Of a stretch of 64,000 nucleotides of DNA, positions 25,698 to 34,357 are shown piece after piece; the first letter of the stretch is position 1; each line of letters opens with the position of its first letter. Position numbers and translations under genes: made by a program. Origin of the DNA: Alphaproteobacteria bacterium (GTDB lineage: Bacteria; Pseudomonadota; Alphaproteobacteria; UBA6615). Below the pieces are notes generated by a model, which saw nothing but the letters and a program-made list of their open reading frames with translations, had not been told where the DNA came from and ran no database searches. Location: positions 1-64,000 of the forward strand of contig JAJFJA010000062.1 in NCBI GenBank assembly GCA_021774445.1. Direction: 5' to 3'.

Positions 25698-26690
25698 ATG
25701 GCACCAACGAATGACGCAAAGGCCGAGGGCTTGGACGATACGAGCCTGCCGGACATCAAGATCTCGGCGCAGCAGGTGTTCGGCATCGAAACCGACATGA
25801 CCATCCCGGCTTACTCGCAGCCGAACGAGCATGTGCCGGAAATTGACGATGCCTACCGCTTCGATCATGAAACCACGATGGCCATCCTCGCCGGTTTCGC
25901 CCACAACCGCCGGGTGATGATCCAGGGTTATCACGGGACCGGAAAATCGACCCATATCGAGCAGGTCGCCGCGCGCCTCAACTGGCCGTGCGTTAGGATC
26001 AACCTGGATAGCCATATCAGCCGGATCGACTTGGTCGGCAAGGACGCAATCGTGCTGCGGGACGGCGCCCAGGTCACCGAGTTCCGCGAAGGTCTGTTGC
26101 CGTGGGCGCTGCAAAATTCCTGCGCGCTGGTGTTCGACGAGTATGACGCCGGGCGGCCGGACGTCATGTTCGTGATCCAGCGCGTGCTGGAAGTCGACGG
26201 CAAGCTGACCTTGCTGGATCAGAACAGGGTGATCCGGCCGCATCCGGCGTTCCGGCTGTTCTCGACCACCAACACCATCGGGTTGGGGGACACGACCGGG
26301 CTCTATCACGGTACCCAACAGATCAACCAAGGCCAGATGGACCGGTGGAACATCGTCACCACGCTGAACTACCTGCCGCACGACGAGGAAGTCGCCATCG
26401 TGCTGTCGAAATGTCCGGACTATGACAATAGCGAAGGGCTGGAAACGATCCGGGCGATGGTGGCGGTCGCCGAATTGACCCGCGCCGGGTTCGTGGCCGG
26501 CGATATCTCCACGGTGATGTCGCCGCGTACGGTGATTACCTGGGCGGAGAACGCGCGGATTTTCCAGTCGGTGCCGATCGGGTTCCGCATGACCTTCGTC
26601 AACAAATGCGACGAGGTCGAGCGCGGCATTATCGCCGAGTATTATCAACGTTGCTTCGGCAGCGAGCTGTCGTCGGCGGCGCAAGCCTGA
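25698..26690 (+). CDS. cobS: Aerobic cobaltochelatase subunit CobS
   Basis: A 330-residue AAA+ ATPase subunit of the cobalt chelatase that inserts Co2+ into hydrogenobyrinic acid a,c-diamide in aerobic cobalamin synthesis. Features are the family N-terminus ([20 protein letters not shown]), Walker [10 protein letters not shown] (77-85), Walker B LVFDEYD (144-150), and [20 protein letters not shown] around sensor 1. It acts as a ring with CobT to drive CobN. It follows the J-domain gene by 24 bases and is 18 bases before cobT. cobN is not in the window. Confidence 0.96.
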   Translation: MAPTNDAKAEGLDDTSLPDIKISAQQVFGIETDMTIPAYSQPNEHVPEIDDAYRFDHETTMAILAGFAHNRRVMIQGYHGTGKSTHIEQVAARLNWPCVRINLDSHISRIDLVGKDAIVLRDGAQVTEFREGLLPWALQNSCALVFDEYDAGRPDVMFVIQRVLEVDGKLTLLDQNRVIRPHPAFRLFSTTNTIGLGDTTGLYHGTQQINQGQMDRWNIVTTLNYLPHDEEVAIVLSKCPDYDNSEGLETIRAMVAVAELTRAGFVAGDISTVMSPRTVITWAENARIFQSVPIGFRMTFVNKCDEVERGIIAEYYQRCFGSELSSAAQA

Positions 26691-26708
26691 CCGCCGCCGC
26701 GTGCCGCG

Positions 26709-28589
26709 ATGAACAGCTCAGATGACGGACCGGTAGAGGAATTTCGACGGGTCACCGGCGCGGCCATGCGGGCGATCTCGCGACATGCGGATCTGTCGGT
26801 AAATTTCGCGGCGGAGACGCCGCAGCTGCATGGCGAAGAGGCCAGCCTGCCGCTGCCAAGCCGCGATCTGCCGGCCGAAGAAGTTAGCCTGGTACGCGGC
26901 GAAGGCGACGCGATGGCCTTGAAACTGCGCCATCACGACCCGGCGCTGCACGCCCGCCGCCAACCGGCAACGGCGGCGGCGCGGCCGGTGTTCGAAGCGC
27001 TCGAACAAGCCCGGGTCGAGGCTTTGGGCGCCCGGCGCATGGCCGGGGTCGCGGCCAATCTGGACGCCGCGATCGAAGCGCGGTGCCGCCGGCAGGGCTT
27101 TGCGCGGATGACCGAGCGCGAGCAATTGCCGCTGGCGGACGCGGTGTCGTTGCTGGCACGCGAATTGCTGACGGGCATGCCGCCGCCGCCGTCGGCGCGG
27201 CAGGTGGTGGATCTGTGGCGGCCGTGGCTGGAGGGGCGGGCCGGCAAGAGCCTGGCCGACCTGGGCGATCAACTCAACGACCAGGAGGCCTTCGGCGATA
27301 CGGTTAGGCGGCTGATCAACGAACTGGGGTTGGCGGACGACGACTCTGCGTCCGCCGACGACGAGCAAGATACCGGCGAGGACGACGACAAGGACGGCGG
27401 CGACGACGACCAGGATGGCGACGCGGAAGGCGACGGCGAAGCGAGCAGCCTGGAGGGCGTCGGGGCGCAGGACGATTCCAGCGAGCAATTGCAGGAGGCG
27501 GAGAGCGAAGTCCAGCAGGGCGATGGCGAGCTAATGCCCGGCATGGGCGACGAAGACCCGGAGATGCCGGGCCATCCTTGGCAGCTGCCGGACAATCTGC
27601 GCAACGAGCCCGGCCAGAACCAATATCGCGTTTTCTGCGACAGCTATGACGAGGTGGTGGATGCGGCCGAGCTTTGCGACCCGGACGAACTGGCGCGGCT
27701 ACGCCAGCAGTTGGACCAGCAACTCGGTCACTTGCAGAGCGTGATTTCGCGGCTGGCGAACCGCCTGCAACGCCGGCTGATGGCGAAGCAGTCGCGGTCT
27801 TGGCAGTTCGATCTCGAGGAAGGATTGCTGGATACGGGACGGCTGGCGCGCGTGGTCACCAACCCGATGTATCCGCTGAGCTACAAGCGCGAAGACGAGA
27901 CGACATTCCGCGATACCGTGGTGACGCTGCTGATCGACAATTCCGGCTCGATGCGGGGGCGGCCGATCTCGGTGGCGGCGATGAGCGCCGATATCCTGGC
28001 CCGCACCCTGGAGCGCTGCGGCGTCAAGGTCGAGATCCTCGGCTTCACGACACGGGCCTGGAAAGGCGGACAGGCGCGGGAGCGCTGGCTCGCCGCCGGC
28101 AAGCCAGCCGGCCCCGGCCGGCTCAACGATCTGCGGCACATCGTCTATAAGCCGGCGGACTCGCCCTGGCGGCGGTCGCGCAAGGCCCTCGGTCTGATGC
28201 TGCGCGAAGGCCTGCTGAAAGAGAATATCGACGGCGAGGCGCTGCTGTGGGCCCATGAACGGTTGCTCGGCCGCCCCGAGCAGCGGCGCATCCTGATGGT
28301 GATCTCCGACGGCGCGCCGGTGGACGACTCAACCCTGTCGGTCAACCCGGGCAATTACCTGGAGCGGCATTTGCGGCAGGTGATCGATTGGATCGAGCGC
28401 AGCTCACCGGTGCAACTGGTCGCCGTCGGTATCGGTCATGACGTGACCCGCTATTACCGCCGCGCCGTGACACTGGTGGACGCCGAGCAGCTCGGCGGGA
28501 CGATGATGGATCAACTGGCCGACCTGTTCGACGAAGACGACGAGACCCCGACCGGCCGCGGCGGACCGCGACGGCGGCGGGCGGCGTAA
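26709..28589 (+). CDS. cobT: Aerobic cobaltochelatase subunit CobT
   Basis: A 626-residue CobT with the expected three parts: a helical N-terminal region resembling a degenerate AAA+ partner, a strongly acidic low-complexity linker (about 215-285, runs of Asp/Glu), and a C-terminal von Willebrand A domain with the MIDAS motif DNSGS starting near residue 410 and [18 protein letters not shown] further on. It forms the second ring of the chelatase with CobS. Length fits the family. The gene ends the bolA/J-domain/cobST block; a dispersed repeat lies 44 bases downstream. Confidence 0.95.
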   Translation: MNSSDDGPVEEFRRVTGAAMRAISRHADLSVNFAAETPQLHGEEASLPLPSRDLPAEEVSLVRGEGDAMALKLRHHDPALHARRQPATAAARPVFEALEQARVEALGARRMAGVAANLDAAIEARCRRQGFARMTEREQLPLADAVSLLARELLTGMPPPPSARQVVDLWRPWLEGRAGKSLADLGDQLNDQEAFGDTVRRLINELGLADDDSASADDEQDTGEDDDKDGGDDDQDGDAEGDGEASSLEGVGAQDDSSEQLQEAESEVQQGDGELMPGMGDEDPEMPGHPWQLPDNLRNEPGQNQYRVFCDSYDEVVDAAELCDPDELARLRQQLDQQLGHLQSVISRLANRLQRRLMAKQSRSWQFDLEEGLLDTGRLARVVTNPMYPLSYKREDETTFRDTVVTLLIDNSGSMRGRPISVAAMSADILARTLERCGVKVEILGFTTRAWKGGQARERWLAAGKPAGPGRLNDLRHIVYKPADSPWRRSRKALGLMLREGLLKENIDGEALLWAHERLLGRPEQRRILMVISDGAPVDDSTLSVNPGNYLERHLRQVIDWIERSSPVQLVAVGIGHDVTRYYRRAVTLVDAEQLGGTMMDQLADLFDEDDETPTGRGGPRRRRAA

Positions 28590-28633
28590 GGCAGCGGCGA
28601 TCCAGGCCACGGGGCCTGGGCGGTTCGGTGACC

Positions 28634-28673
28634 CATGGATTGCCGCGGCGGCCGGCGGCCGTCTCGCAATGAC
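28634..28673 (+). repeat. Dispersed short repeat, copy 2
   Basis: CATGGATTGC ... CGCAATGAC, the same element as at 31664-31694 with a longer G/C-rich centre (40 against 31 bases). It lies between cobT and the next gene. A possible upstream start of that next gene at 28669 falls inside the repeat, which is one reason to reject it. Confidence 0.7.
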
Positions 28674-28740
28674 GGCGTGGGGCAACTGGCAGCGCGGTGG
28701 GACCATTTGCACCACCTTATTTGCGCCGAATTTCGATACA

Positions 28741-29544
28741 ATGCTGCGCGACCGGATTAGTCGAATCGGGGCTGTCCTAGCTATGCCGTTCATCGTCGTT
28801 CTGCCGATGGTTTTTCTGGCCCATCCATCGGCGGCGCAGGAGACTCGTGGCAAGATCGACGGCTGGCCGACGGCGTTCGAAGGGCGTCAACCGGTGGGCA
28901 TGCCGCCAGGGGAGGGCTGGAAAGCCGTTTCCGGCGATGGCAGCCTGCAGACCAGTGACTGCGTCGGCCTACTAACGTCCCCAGAATGCCTGCTCGACAC
29001 AATCATGGCCTGCGAAGCCTGGTCCCGGGTCGACGAGATCACCGCCGTGAATACTTACGGCGACGAGTATTATTGGCACCCCGTCTGCTACAGTTTGCGC
29101 GGCCGGCCCGGCGTCGCCGACGAGGTATCGACCTTCGAAGGTGGCAGCGGCAATCCCGAGGATTTCAGCTATTATTACAAAACCGTATCCTTTGCGCTCA
29201 CGGTGGAGAATACCCACCCACGGCGGCGGCTTTATCCCGAGGGACGGTCATGCAGTTGGTGCCCCGGCGACGTCGTTGTGGCTTTTCTGGCCGTTATTTG
29301 CTCACCTGATCCGGCAATTATCGGCCAAAAAAAGGATGGTTGGCCTGTTTTTGGCGAGTTTCCTGACGGCAGTCCACTTTCCTACTGTGTCGACTGGTCT
29401 AGGGACGATGCCTTAATCACCAGACAAGACGAACCGACCGGCCTTTGGCGCATTGTCGAGCCATACCGGCCGGGCCTGAGCGATGGCAGCGGCAATCCCG
29501 AGGGATGGCCCTACCTCAAGCGCTTCTATCAGGGGATCCGATAA
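28741..29544 (+). CDS. Secreted Cys-rich protein with GSGNPE repeats, unknown function
   Basis: I do not recognise this 267-residue protein. It has a clear signal peptide (about 1-32, ending HPSAAQ) and eight Cys in the mature part, consistent with disulfides in the periplasm or outside the cell. Two internal similarities stand out: KIDGWPTAFEG near the mature N-terminus against KKDGWPVFGEF later, and GGSGNPEDFSYYYK against DGSGNPEGWPYLKR. This suggests two related modules. ATG 28741 gives a good signal peptide; the frame opens at 28669, but that part lies in a repeat element. It appears monocistronic. Confidence 0.65.
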   Translation: MLRDRISRIGAVLAMPFIVVLPMVFLAHPSAAQETRGKIDGWPTAFEGRQPVGMPPGEGWKAVSGDGSLQTSDCVGLLTSPECLLDTIMACEAWSRVDEITAVNTYGDEYYWHPVCYSLRGRPGVADEVSTFEGGSGNPEDFSYYYKTVSFALTVENTHPRRRLYPEGRSCSWCPGDVVVAFLAVICSPDPAIIGQKKDGWPVFGEFPDGSPLSYCVDWSRDDALITRQDEPTGLWRIVEPYRPGLSDGSGNPEGWPYLKRFYQGIR

Positions 29545-29708
29545 CTGTTGTTCCGCGCCTTCTCATCGCCCCGCTCTTTATTGCGAACGTCCGCCAGATT
29601 GCCGAGAAAGGACCTGCGCGTCACTGGATCAGCCGCCAGCTCGCCGGCCGCTTCCAGCGTCCTTCGAGCTAGGATGCCGTCGACAGTGAGCGGGTCAGAA
29701 TGCCCCAA
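29529..29708 (-). CDS. Possible short gene or gene remnant
   Basis: A 59-codon minus-strand frame with a TTG start (LGHSDPLTVDGILARRTLEA ... ARNNSYRIP). Its composition is more protein-like than the plus-strand frames here. An ATG-started stretch just upstream (MAQEELGQAGF) is one frameshift away from joining it, as if a longer gene had decayed. No ribosome site or recognised family. It overlaps the 3' end of the previous gene on the opposite strand. Confidence 0.2.
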   Translation of the reverse strand: MGHSDPLTVDGILARRTLEAAGELAADPVTRRSFLGNLADVRNKERGDEKARNNSYRIP

Positions 29709-29778
29709 ACCCTGCTTGCCCGAGTTCTTCTTGAGCCATCTATTTGATTGTTATTTTAGTTTGGTCTCGGTCCGTTGA

Positions 29779-30555
29779 TCACGCGATATGTTGGCGCAGG
29801 AAATCGAGCGAGCGGGACAGGGCCAGTTGGGCGTCGTCGGCATCGTAGGCGCCGCCGGTGGGGTTGGCGAAGGCGTGGTTGGCCTCGTACCAGTGGGTCT
29901 CGAAGGGCTTGCCGGCGGCGGTCATCTCGGCCTCGAAGCCAGTGACCATGTCTTCGTTGATAAAGCGGTCGAGGGTGCCGAAATGGCCCTGGACCGGGCT
30001 TTGCAGGGTGGCCAGATCAGCCGCTTTTTTCGCCACATTGCCGTAGTAGATCACGGTGGCGTCGACCGGGCGAATGAGAGAGGCATTCAATGACCAGCCA
30101 CCGCCGAAGCAGAAGCCCAAGGTGGCCACCTTGCCGTTGCCACGGGCATCTTGGCGCAGCCAATCGATCCAAGATCCGAGCGTCGCATCAGCCTGCGCGG
30201 GGACAACGGCTTGCATTTGCTTGCTGGCCTGATCAGGTGTGGTGGCAACCTGTTCCTTCATGATGTCGACGGCGAGACCAAGGAAACCTTGCTTTGCGAG
30301 TTCACCGGTGAACGCCTTGATCTGGTCGTTGAGCCCCCACCATTCGTGGACAACCAACACCGCCCCCGCCGGGGTCTGGCTGGGGACCGCAAGGGCGGCG
30401 GTGACCTGCTGCCCAAGTCCATCGGTAATGGAGACGGTTTCGAGTTCATCGGCGGCGGCGCGGGCGAGCTTGGGATCGGCAAGGATCCGAGCCAGCGGCA
30501 GCCCGGCAACGGAACTCATGGCGACGGATTTCAGAACTGTACGACGTGCGAACAT
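29779..30555 (-). CDS. Dienelactone hydrolase family protein, probably exported
   Basis: A 258-residue alpha/beta hydrolase. The nucleophile elbow GFCFGGG has Cys149, as in dienelactone hydrolase; HEWWGLND carries the family Glu, an Asp is in FGTLDRF, and the catalytic His is in NHAFANP. The first 35 residues hold an Arg-Arg pair and a hydrophobic stretch (FARRTVLKSVAMSSVAGLPL), so Tat-type export is likely. ATG 30555 follows GGGGAGGG; the frame is open further upstream without such a site. Substrate unknown; carboxymethylenebutenolidase activity is only one option. Confidence 0.87.
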   Translation of the reverse strand: MFARRTVLKSVAMSSVAGLPLARILADPKLARAAADELETVSITDGLGQQVTAALAVPSQTPAGAVLVVHEWWGLNDQIKAFTGELAKQGFLGLAVDIMKEQVATTPDQASKQMQAVVPAQADATLGSWIDWLRQDARGNGKVATLGFCFGGGWSLNASLIRPVDATVIYYGNVAKKAADLATLQSPVQGHFGTLDRFINEDMVTGFEAEMTAAGKPFETHWYEANHAFANPTGGAYDADDAQLALSRSLDFLRQHIA

Positions 30556-30681
30556 GTTGGCCCTCCCCGGCCGGTTAATAAGATCAGTTGCCGGTGACAT
30601 TAATCGGTCATCCGCGCGCGACAACATCACGGATTCGCGAGATGCTCCGCGCCGCGACCCACGGCGGCTATAAGGACATTC

Positions 30682-31635
30682 ATGCGTAGACATTTCCGGT
30701 TCTTTCTCGTGCCGCTGGTCATGCTGGTGCTGTCGTGCGAGCCGCGCGCCCAACCGGTGACGCTGAATAGCGGCGCGCCGGGCCAAGTGGCCGTCGGCGC
30801 CCTGTCCTACCGAGGCGGGTTGCAGCTGGATTTCGACGACGACCGGTTCGGTGGCCTGTCGGCACTGGATGTGAGTTCCGACGGCGCGACCCTAACGGCC
30901 CTGAGCGACCGCGGGGATTGGTTCGAGTTGGCGCTTGGCTACGATGCGCGCGGTTGGCTGGCCAGAGCCGAGCGCCGGCAGACCGGACGTCTGCAGGACG
31001 GTAATGGGCGGGCACCGCGACGAAAAATAGACGCCGATGCGGAATCCATGGTGCGATTGCGGGATGGTTCGGTGATCGTGGCATTCGAAATCAATCACCG
31101 CCTGTTGCGCTATCCGCCGGCGGCGCCGCCGTTCTCGGTACCACCGACGGCGCTGGCAGACCCGCCCGGCGTGCGGCGAGCGCCGGGCAATAGCGGTATG
31201 GAAGCGCTGACCCTACTGGCGGACGACCGCATGCTGGTAATCGCCGAGGATGCCGGAGTCGGCGACACTACCGACGCGTGGATCGGCGACGGCGCCACCT
31301 GGGAGCGCGCCGGCTATGTGCTGACACCGCCCTTCCTGCCAACCGGGGCCGCTCTGCTGCCCAACGGCGATGTGGTGGTGGTGGAGCGGCGGGCGTCGTT
31401 GCTGGGCGGTATCGGCGCGCGGCTGGTGCGGCTGAAGGCGGCGGATGTCGCGGTGGGGGGCCGGCTGACCGGGACCGAGATCGCGCGGCTGGAGTCGCCG
31501 CTGACGGTGGATAACCTGGAAGGGATCGCCGTGCGCGAAAATGGCGACGGCGAGACGCTGATCTATCTGATCAGCGACAATAATTTCTCGCTGTTCCAAC
31601 GGACGCTGCTGCTGGTGTTCGCGCTGGAAGGGTAG
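30682..31635 (+). CDS. Exported phytase-like esterase domain protein
   Basis: A 317-residue beta-propeller-like protein of the esterase-like activity of phytase family. Typical stretches are GGLSALDVSSDGATLTALSD, DAESMVRLRDGSVIVAFE, NSGMEALTLLADDRMLVIAE and TVDNLEGIAVRENGDGETLI. The N-terminus is a signal peptide ending LVLSCEPRA, close to a lipobox, so it may be a lipoprotein (Cys19). The family is widespread in alphaproteobacteria and its substrate is not established. It is divergent from the dienelactone hydrolase gene with 126 bases between. Confidence 0.82.
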   Translation: MRRHFRFFLVPLVMLVLSCEPRAQPVTLNSGAPGQVAVGALSYRGGLQLDFDDDRFGGLSALDVSSDGATLTALSDRGDWFELALGYDARGWLARAERRQTGRLQDGNGRAPRRKIDADAESMVRLRDGSVIVAFEINHRLLRYPPAAPPFSVPPTALADPPGVRRAPGNSGMEALTLLADDRMLVIAEDAGVGDTTDAWIGDGATWERAGYVLTPPFLPTGAALLPNGDVVVVERRASLLGGIGARLVRLKAADVAVGGRLTGTEIARLESPLTVDNLEGIAVRENGDGETLIYLISDNNFSLFQRTLLLVFALEG

Positions 31636-31663
31636 TCCTGTCGGGTTCTCACCCGGCCGGTCC

Positions 31664-31694
31664 CATGGATTGCTTCGCTTGCGGTCGCAATGAC
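31664..31694 (+). repeat. Dispersed short repeat, copy 3
   Basis: CATGGATTGC ... CGCAATGAC over 31 bases, same length as copy 1 and in opposite orientation to it. It lies 28 bases beyond the 3' end of the intact rhomboid gene, so both rhomboid copies have an element at one edge. Confidence 0.7.
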
Positions 31695-31721
31695 AGAGAC
31701 CGGGACTCTGTCATCGGCCCG

Positions 31722-32306
31722 CTAAGCCGGTAGGCTGGCCTCTTCGTCTTCGTCCGCCCGTCGCCCGCCCATCCAGGCGATAGCAACGCCGACGATAAAA
31801 CCGAATAGATGAGATTCGAAGGAAACGAAGGGCCGCGTCGGCAACACGCCCCAAATCATGCCGCCATAGAGCAACACCACAAGCGCCGTCACGGCCAGCG
31901 AACTCAAGCTGCGCTCCACGATGCCGCGTGTGACCAGATAACCGAAATAGGCGAACAGCAAGCCGCTGGCGCCCACATGCACGTGCGGTACCCCGCGGGC
32001 GAAAGCCCACGTCAGCAGCCCGCCACCCAAGATCCCGGCAATTGTCACATGCCAGAACCGCGATCCGTTACTCGCCAGCAGCAAGCCGCCAAGCACCAGC
32101 ATGGGCAGGGTGTTGGAGAAGGCGTGAACCAGGCCGAAATGCAGGAACGGCGCCAACGGCACGCCGACAAGGCCGCCAATTGTCCTCGGCACGATGCCAA
32201 ACTGCGCCAACGCATGGCCGGTGACCAGATTGACCAGCTCAATAATCCAGATCACCGCCAGCAGCCCCAAAACCGGCGAAAGTTTTCTGAGAATTTTATC
32301 TTTCAT
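31722..32306 (-). CDS. Rhomboid family intramembrane serine protease (intact copy)
   Basis: A 194-residue membrane protein with six hydrophobic segments. The rhomboid catalytic dyad is present: Ser114 in HVGASGLLFAYFGYL (GxSG motif) and His166 in FESHLFGFIVG. HFGLVHAFSNTLPM is the usual second-segment motif. It should cleave membrane proteins within the bilayer. I start at the ATG with GAGGG upstream (32306); an ATG at 32318 adds four residues. A near-identical but broken copy lies at 24186-24586. Confidence 0.88.
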   Translation of the reverse strand: MKDKILRKLSPVLGLLAVIWIIELVNLVTGHALAQFGIVPRTIGGLVGVPLAPFLHFGLVHAFSNTLPMLVLGGLLLASNGSRFWHVTIAGILGGGLLTWAFARGVPHVHVGASGLLFAYFGYLVTRGIVERSLSSLAVTALVVLLYGGMIWGVLPTRPFVSFESHLFGFIVGVAIAWMGGRRADEDEEASLPA

Positions 32307-32644
32307 GCCGACCCTCATTTCGCGTCAAAAGCTATCCTATCGATGAGTGCGCTGACCCTACCGGTGAAACCATCCGGCATGTCCCCGACGCCACGCCTGA
32401 GCGCACTGTCTGAGACAAGGTCAGTCTAAGCAAGTCTCTGGTTCCTCCCAGAAATGGCCTGAGCGCCAGGTTTCCTGCAGCCGTACCTAAATCGCTCCAA
32501 TTTTAAATAAACAGAGATAAAACGACTAATAAAAACAAAAGAAAAGCACGAATAAATCCAAGTGAAAACCCTTGGTTAATTTCATATTACCGTCGTACCT
32601 ATGACTTTATTGGGGCACCGGCAAAATACTGCGGGAGGTAGTTC
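32307..32644. other. AT-rich intergenic region
   Basis: About 340 bases between the divergent rhomboid and FecR-domain genes. From about 32495 to 32620 the sequence is clearly richer in A and T than its surroundings, which suits a promoter region for the repeat-containing FecR protein. I see no credible open frame or strong palindrome here. Confidence 0.4.
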
Positions 32645-33535
32645 ATGAAGTATTTCCATTTAGCTACGTTCGTTCTTGGGATTACATTTCTTGGCATCTC
32701 CGCCGCGGAAGCGAGTGAGCGTTTCTGGACGATTTCTGCCATCGAGGGCGACGTCCAGGTTCGTACCGATCAAGGATCGCGAACACCCGTCGCCGGAATG
32801 CGCGTCAGCCCGTCTGAGACGATCGAAACCGGCGCCAACGGTAAAGTCACGCTGGTCCGAGATGCCAACTCGATTGCGGCATTCGAGAACAGCAGCTTTC
32901 AAGTTAAATCCCCGCCGGCGGGCGGTATTCTGACACGGGTTTTGCAGACTACCGGTCAACTACTGTTCCAGGTGGAGAAGCGCGCTGGCCGACATTTCGA
33001 GGTCGAGACGCCATATTTGATTGCCGGCGTAAAAGGGACGACCTTCGGGGTTGAGGTCGCTGAGGGCGACGCCTCCGTCAGCGTTGTGGAGGGCCTTGTC
33101 GGCGTATCCGATCGGGACAGCGGCGAGGAGATCGACGTTGCCCCAGGACAAACCGTCCAGGGGGGTGGAGCCAGCGGACTAGACTTCGTCGATGAGGCAG
33201 GCGCCTCGACATCCAAGAAATGGAACGAGCGTGCCATCCAAGTATCGGAGGCAATAGATGCCAACGGCAACTCCGGCGGCAACGGCAACGGCAACTCCGG
33301 CGGTAATGGCAACGGCAACTCCGGTGGCAACGACAACGGCAACTCCGGTGGTAATGGCAACGGCAACTCCGGTGGCAACGACAACGGCAACTCCGGTGGT
33401 AATGGCAATGGCAACTCTGGCGGTAACGGCAATGGCAATTCAGGCGGTAATGGTAATGGTAATGGTAATGGTAATGGTAACTCTGGCGGCAATGGCAACT
33501 CTGGCGGCAACGGTAACGGCAATGGCAACAGCTGA
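32645..33535 (+). CDS. Exported FecR-domain protein with Gly/Asn/Ser repeat tail
   Basis: A 296-residue protein with a signal peptide (about 1-23), a FecR domain (about 28-175: GDVQVRTDQGSRTPVAGMRV, VETPYLIAGVKGTTFGVEV, VEGLVGVSD) and a C-terminal third built almost wholly of Gly, Asn and Ser. FecR folds are used both in iron-signal anti-sigma factors and in exported or surface proteins. Here there is no N-terminal anti-sigma domain or membrane anchor, so this is a secreted or surface protein. ATG has GGGAGG before it. The tail resembles adhesive or calcium-dependent low-complexity regions but lacks the RTX consensus. Confidence 0.8.
   Translation: MKYFHLATFVLGITFLGISAAEASERFWTISAIEGDVQVRTDQGSRTPVAGMRVSPSETIETGANGKVTLVRDANSIAAFENSSFQVKSPPAGGILTRVLQTTGQLLFQVEKRAGRHFEVETPYLIAGVKGTTFGVEVAEGDASVSVVEGLVGVSDRDSGEEIDVAPGQTVQGGGASGLDFVDEAGASTSKKWNERAIQVSEAIDANGNSGGNGNGNSGGNGNGNSGGNDNGNSGGNGNGNSGGNDNGNSGGNGNGNSGGNGNGNSGGNGNGNGNGNGNSGGNGNSGGNGNGNGNS
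33266..33532 (+). repeat. In-frame tandem repeat coding for GGNGNGNS units
   Basis: A 24-base unit coding for GGNGNGNS recurs about seven times and alternates in the middle with GGNDNGNS, which gives a 48-base higher-order repeat. Near the end a GGTAAT hexamer repeats five times. The uniform codons of the hexamer run suggest recent slippage, so length probably varies between strains. Confidence 0.92.
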
Positions 33536-33550
33536 TCGCAAGCGAAGCTG

Positions 33551-33591
33551 AGGGGAGGGGGGCCGCGAGCCTCGAGGCTCGCCGCCCCTCT
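33551..33591. terminator. Stem-loop between convergent FecR and pspA genes
   Basis: GCGAGCC (33565-33571), TCGA loop and GGCTCGC (33576-33582) form a perfect seven-base stem. It can be extended by GGGG/CCCC-type pairing outside. No immediate T run follows, but it sits just after the FecR stop and before the convergent pspA stop, so a two-way terminator is likely. Confidence 0.5.
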
Positions 33592-33637
33592 GGCTCGCAC
33601 CTCTCATTGCGCCGCGATCAAGCCGTTCTTTTCTTAC

Positions 33638-34330
33638 CTATTTTGCCTGTTTGGCCCGTAGCCGCGCCAAGACATCGTCACCGCTGGCTTTGGATGAGAC
33701 GATACCTGCCGCTTTAAGGCGGGAATCGAGCGTCTCGTCTTCGGTGGATTCGGCCAGTTCCGCCGCTGCCTCGAAGCGCGCCGAACGCTCCGCTTGCTTC
33801 GACTTCAAACGCTCCAAGGAGTCCAGCGCGCCGCGCATGCTGGAATCCGCTCCGGAAAACCGCGCCGCCACTGAGGCTTGCGCCCGCTGCACGCTTTCCG
33901 TCGCCTTCACGGTATCGACCTGATGTTTCAGCCGTTTCAGATTGGCTTCCGCGGTCGAAACTGATTTGCGCAACTGCGCTTCGCTCTCGCCATAGGCCTT
34001 GGCCATGGCATTCTCATCGCCCAGTTGACCCTCCAGGCCGGCAATCTTCTGCGCGACCTCTGTCGCCAAGGTCTCGTCTCCCTGGTCCAATGCCTTCATC
34101 GCATAGCCTTCATATTCCGCCATCGATGTTTGCAAGCTGTCTACCTTCCTTTGCACCAGCTTCCGTTTCGCAATGATCCCGGCCAAGGCGGATTTCGATT
34201 TTGCCAACTCGTTGTCGGCCTCACGGATCTCCTGGTCGAGAATACGCAAGGCCTGATGGTCCACGATGGCCTCGCCGGCTTCGCTGACGCCGCCGCGAAA
34301 CGCCGTCGCCACTTTTCCCCAAATACCCAT
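33638..34330 (-). CDS. pspA: PspA/IM30 family envelope-stress protein (YjfJ type)
   Basis: A 230-residue coiled-coil protein of the PspA/IM30 (bacterial ESCRT-III) family: MGIWGKVATAFRGGVSEAGE at the N-terminus, long heptad-rich helices (ILDQEIREADNELAKSKSAL, then LKRLKHQVDTVKATE), and a short C-terminal tail ending DDVLARLRAKQAK. Such proteins bind and stabilise stressed membranes. The N-terminus lacks the amphipathic sequence of Escherichia coli PspA and fits YjfJ better. ATG 34330 has GGAG upstream. It is 27 bases after the YjfI-like gene on the same strand. Confidence 0.93.
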   Translation of the reverse strand: MGIWGKVATAFRGGVSEAGEAIVDHQALRILDQEIREADNELAKSKSALAGIIAKRKLVQRKVDSLQTSMAEYEGYAMKALDQGDETLATEVAQKIAGLEGQLGDENAMAKAYGESEAQLRKSVSTAEANLKRLKHQVDTVKATESVQRAQASVAARFSGADSSMRGALDSLERLKSKQAERSARFEAAAELAESTEDETLDSRLKAAGIVSSKASGDDVLARLRAKQAK

Positions 34331-34357
34331 ATTTGAACTCCTTTGCTCCGTGGCGCG

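Noticed and set aside
25467-26684. 405-residue open frame on the minus strand
   Set aside because: It is antisense to cobS, whose motifs are complete; the antisense product is His/Arg/Gly-rich with no family pattern.
28669-28740. Upstream start of the secreted unknown protein
   Set aside because: The extra residues lie partly in a dispersed repeat and would bury the signal peptide.
33266-33532. CRISPR-like array
   Set aside because: The repeats are in-frame 24-base coding units without unique spacers.
32956-33600. Leu/Pro-repeat protein on the minus strand
   Set aside because: It is the mirror of the Gly/Asn/Ser repeat of the FecR-domain gene and has no start context of its own.
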